Assembly: GCA_003223455.1 (NCBI GenBank)
Contig: QHVE01000010.1
Span: 1-55,096, forward strand
Reading direction: 5' to 3'
DNA length: 55,096 nucleotides
Source of the DNA: Gemmatimonadota bacterium
GTDB taxonomy: Bacteria > Gemmatimonadota > Gemmatimonadetes > Gemmatimonadales > Gemmatimonadaceae
In this document: piece after piece, positions 53,163 to 55,096 of the stretch
How positions within the stretch are numbered: the first letter of the stretch is position 1
Layout: every line of letters starts with the position of its first letter
Made by a program: the position numbers and the translations under genes
The notes under the pieces: generated by a model
The model's database searches: none
The model's input: the letters and a program-made list of their open reading frames with translations, nothing else
Told to the model about the DNA's origin: nothing

Positions 53163-53516
53163 GTGAGTCGCGAACCCGTGCTCGTGCTCTCGTCAGATCC
53201 GCTCGCGGCCGCGCTGCTCGGCGCCGCGATCGAGCTCGCGGGCCATGCGCCGCGCTTCCCGCAATCCGACGAGGCTGCACGTGACGCGCTCCTGCGCCTC
53301 CGCCCTCGGCTCGTGCTCGTCGATTGCGATCACGATGCCTGCTCGGACGAGTTCATCGGCCCCGCGCTCACGGAGGGGAGCCGCGTGCTGCTGTTCCGAT
53401 CGCGTCGCACGCGGCGCGACGTGCGGGAGCTGACCGAACGGCTCGGTCTCCGCGTCGTGGAGATGCCGACGGAGCACGAGACGTTGACGCCGCTGCTGGA
53501 CGAGATGCTGCACTGA
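53163..53516 (+). CDS. Receiver-like (pseudo-response-regulator) protein
   Basis: 117 residues from GTG 53163. Receiver-like topology: VLVLSSDPLAAALLGAAIELAGH, LVLVDCDHDACSDE (Asp at the phospho position), VLLFRSRRTRRDVRELTERLGLRVVEMP. The N-terminal acidic pair is reduced to Ser-Asp (LSSDP), and the conserved Lys of the KP motif is replaced (VVEMPTE). No output domain. Convergent with recQ. Confidence 0.6.
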   Translation: MSREPVLVLSSDPLAAALLGAAIELAGHAPRFPQSDEAARDALLRLRPRLVLVDCDHDACSDEFIGPALTEGSRVLLFRSRRTRRDVRELTERLGLRVVEMPTEHETLTPLLDEMLH

Positions 53517-53530
53517 GCGCCCGCGCGGTG

Positions 53531-55024
53531 TCACGCCAGCGCCACGGCCCTCCGCGTGCGCTCCGTCCACGCGCGCTGCGCGTCGCAGGCGTCGCAGTTG
53601 CCGCACACCCAGTCGGGCGCGGCAGGCTCGCCGAAGTACTCCAGCAGGAAGCGCGTGCGGCACTGGGCGCTCTGGCAGTACGACACCATCGACTGGAGCT
53701 TCGCGCGATCCTTGATGCGCCGCTCCTCGTAGTCGGTGAGATCGGCGCTGAGATCGACCGTGGTGAGTCGGCTCTGCAGCCGCTCCCATCCGCCGCCGCG
53801 ATGCTCGCGCACCAGGCCGTGCCGCTTCAGCAGCACGAGCACGATGCGCGCCTTCCGGCGCGCCACGCCCGACCGCTCCGACAGGGTGTCGAGCTCCACG
53901 CGTTCCCCGAGCGGGTACTGCTCGAGGAGGATCGCGACCTTCGCCGCTTCCTCCACGTCGGGGTATTTGCCGCCGAGGAAGTACGACTGCACGCGCGAAT
54001 CCTCGACGCGATAGAAGATCGAGCAGATGGCCGGCTTGCCGTCGCGCCCCGCGCGACCGGCCTCCTGATAGTACGCCTCGACCGAGCCGGGAAAGTGATA
54101 GTGCACCACGAAGCGCAGATCGCGCTTGTCGATGCCGAGCCCGAACGCGTTCGTCGCGATCATCGCCGTGAGCTCGTCCGCCATGAACGCGTTCTGGGTC
54201 GCCTTGCGGTCGGCTGGCGCCATCTTGCCGTGATACAGACCGACGGCGAAGCGACCCTTGAACAGCTCGTAGAGCCGCTCGGCCTCCTTGATCGTCGCGC
54301 AGTAGATGATGCCGCTGCCCGTGGCCTCGGAGAGGAGGCGCTCCAACTCGGCGTCCTTGCTCGCGACGTTCACCGTGCGGCGCACCTCGAACCGCAGGTT
54401 CGGGCGTGCGAAGCCGGTGATCGTGATCTCGGGCTCGCGCATGCCGAGCTGTCGCGCGATGTCGGCGCGCACTTCGGCCGTCGCCGTCGCCGTCAGTGCG
54501 AGGATCGGCGGCTTGCCGAGCCGCGCGACGACCGAGCCGAGCGTGAGATAGTCGGGGCGGAAATCGTGACCCCACTGGCTCACGCAGTGCGCCTCGTCGA
54601 CGACGAAGAGGCTGACCGTGCGGGTGAGCAACCGGTCGAAGAAGTCGCGGTCCTTGAACCGCTCGGGCGTGAGATAAAGGATCTCACCCTCGCCGTCCTG
54701 GACCTGGCGCGCCGTCTCACGCGTCTCGCCCGCGGAGAGATGCGAGTGCATGGCGAGCGCGTCCACGCCGTGCGCCTGCAGCTTGTCCTGCTGGTCCTTC
54801 ATCAGCGCGATGAGCGGGCTCACGACGACGGTGAGCCCCGGGAGCAGCAGTGCCGGGAGCTGATAGACGATGGACTTTCCGCTGCCCGTGGGCATCACGA
54901 CGAGCGCATCGTGGCCGGACAGCACGGCTCGAACCGGCTCCCACTGCCCGTAGCGGAAGTCGGCATGGCCAAAGCGCTCGCGTAGGACAGCGCGAGCGCG
55001 GGCCTTGGTTACGACTTGAGACAT
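53531..55024 (-). CDS. recQ: RecQ-family ATP-dependent DNA helicase
   Basis: 497 residues. Unwinds branched DNA in repair and recombination. Walker A MPTGSGKS (44-51), DEAH (143-146), [17 protein letters not shown], then the RecQ zinc-binding segment [17 protein letters not shown] and CGNCDAC. The HRDC domain of E. coli RecQ is missing, so it is the short form. ATG 55024. C-terminal stop at 53531, 14 bases from the receiver-like gene. Confidence 0.95.
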   Translation of the reverse strand: MSQVVTKARARAVLRERFGHADFRYGQWEPVRAVLSGHDALVVMPTGSGKSIVYQLPALLLPGLTVVVSPLIALMKDQQDKLQAHGVDALAMHSHLSAGETRETARQVQDGEGEILYLTPERFKDRDFFDRLLTRTVSLFVVDEAHCVSQWGHDFRPDYLTLGSVVARLGKPPILALTATATAEVRADIARQLGMREPEITITGFARPNLRFEVRRTVNVASKDAELERLLSEATGSGIIYCATIKEAERLYELFKGRFAVGLYHGKMAPADRKATQNAFMADELTAMIATNAFGLGIDKRDLRFVVHYHFPGSVEAYYQEAGRAGRDGKPAICSIFYRVEDSRVQSYFLGGKYPDVEEAAKVAILLEQYPLGERVELDTLSERSGVARRKARIVLVLLKRHGLVREHRGGGWERLQSRLTTVDLSADLTDYEERRIKDRAKLQSMVSYCQSAQCRTRFLLEYFGEPAAPDWVCGNCDACDAQRAWTERTRRAVALA

Positions 55025-55066
55025 GCCGACAGCTGGAGGCAGGAAGTGGGCCGCGCGTTGAAAGCA

Positions 55067-55094
55067 AAAGGCCGGCGCGAATTCGCCGGCCTTT
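55067..55094 (-). terminator. Terminator of a gene beyond the right edge
   Basis: AAAGGCCGGCG and CGCCGGCCTTT form an 11-base-pair stem with a 6-base loop; reading on the minus strand it is followed by TGCTTTC after a T-run. It lies upstream of recQ, so it should end a minus-strand transcript from outside the window. Confidence 0.75.
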
Positions 55095-55096
55095 CG

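Overview
The window is a GC-rich, densely packed bacterial chromosome segment with about 63 protein-coding genes, no rRNA or tRNA that I could find, and no phage, plasmid, IS or CRISPR signature. The mix of genes suggests a free-living soil-type bacterium of the Gemmatimonadota: DUF5916 outer-membrane-type protein, DUF4097 adhesin-like repeat protein, many small lineage-type lipoproteins, eukaryote-like Ser/Thr kinases, an RsbRST stressosome locus, split PntAA/PntAB/PntB transhydrogenase and Rieske proteins with Tat leaders. That placement is an inference from gene content and base composition, not from a marker gene.

Layout. 1-2906 (-): deoC followed by a very long aldehyde dehydrogenase that runs off the left edge and starts a second ALDH domain (ALDH16-like). 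3096-7887 (+): a hybrid PAS histidine kinase/receiver, small hypothetical genes and a YncE-like lipoprotein. 8601-13738 (+): a tightly overlapped operon rsbR-rsbS-rsbT-(ATPase-PP2C fusion)-histidine kinase-hybrid histidine kinase, a stressosome wired to a phosphorelay instead of to a sigma-B-type factor. 13830-20808: panD, a DUF5916 protein, a TTG-start small gene bracketed by two related long hairpins, a DUF4097 repeat protein, a lipoprotein/methyltransferase pair whose start codons overlap head to head, and a secreted beta-rich protein. 20872-25933 (-): a PERP-repeat membrane protein, an AraC-MGMT fusion, pntAA-pntAB-pntB and a DinB-like protein. 26057-35721: M28 peptidase, lipoproteins, two Ser/Thr kinases (one with a TPR tail) and a deoxynucleoside kinase.

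35786-38018 (-) is the most interesting stretch: four consecutive genes encode a four-helix membrane protein with one histidine at the start of each helix (a candidate b-type di-heme protein), a CopD/HemJ-like four-helix protein, and two different Tat-exported Rieske proteins, closed by a strong terminator. It looks like a compact, non-bc1 electron-transfer module. 38274-41924 holds a regulatory cluster: a ChpT-like degenerate histidine kinase, a FliA-type sigma factor, an NtrC-type response regulator and a 63-residue FlgM-like protein. Two near-identical sigma-28-like -10 boxes lie upstream of the FlgM-like gene and of the hybrid kinase at 3096.

42016-55096: TIGR01777 epimerase, CPA1 antiporter, a small CxxC membrane protein coupled to an SPFH protein, PAP2 phosphatase, an acyltransferase-epimerase-DapA-like operon, sufE-DUF6526, OsmC, a GT87 mannosyltransferase-like protein, a degenerate receiver-like protein and RecQ. 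Start codons often overlap the preceding stop (ATGA, GTGA, TGATG), so much of the window is translationally coupled. All functional calls rest on motifs read by eye; no database search was run.
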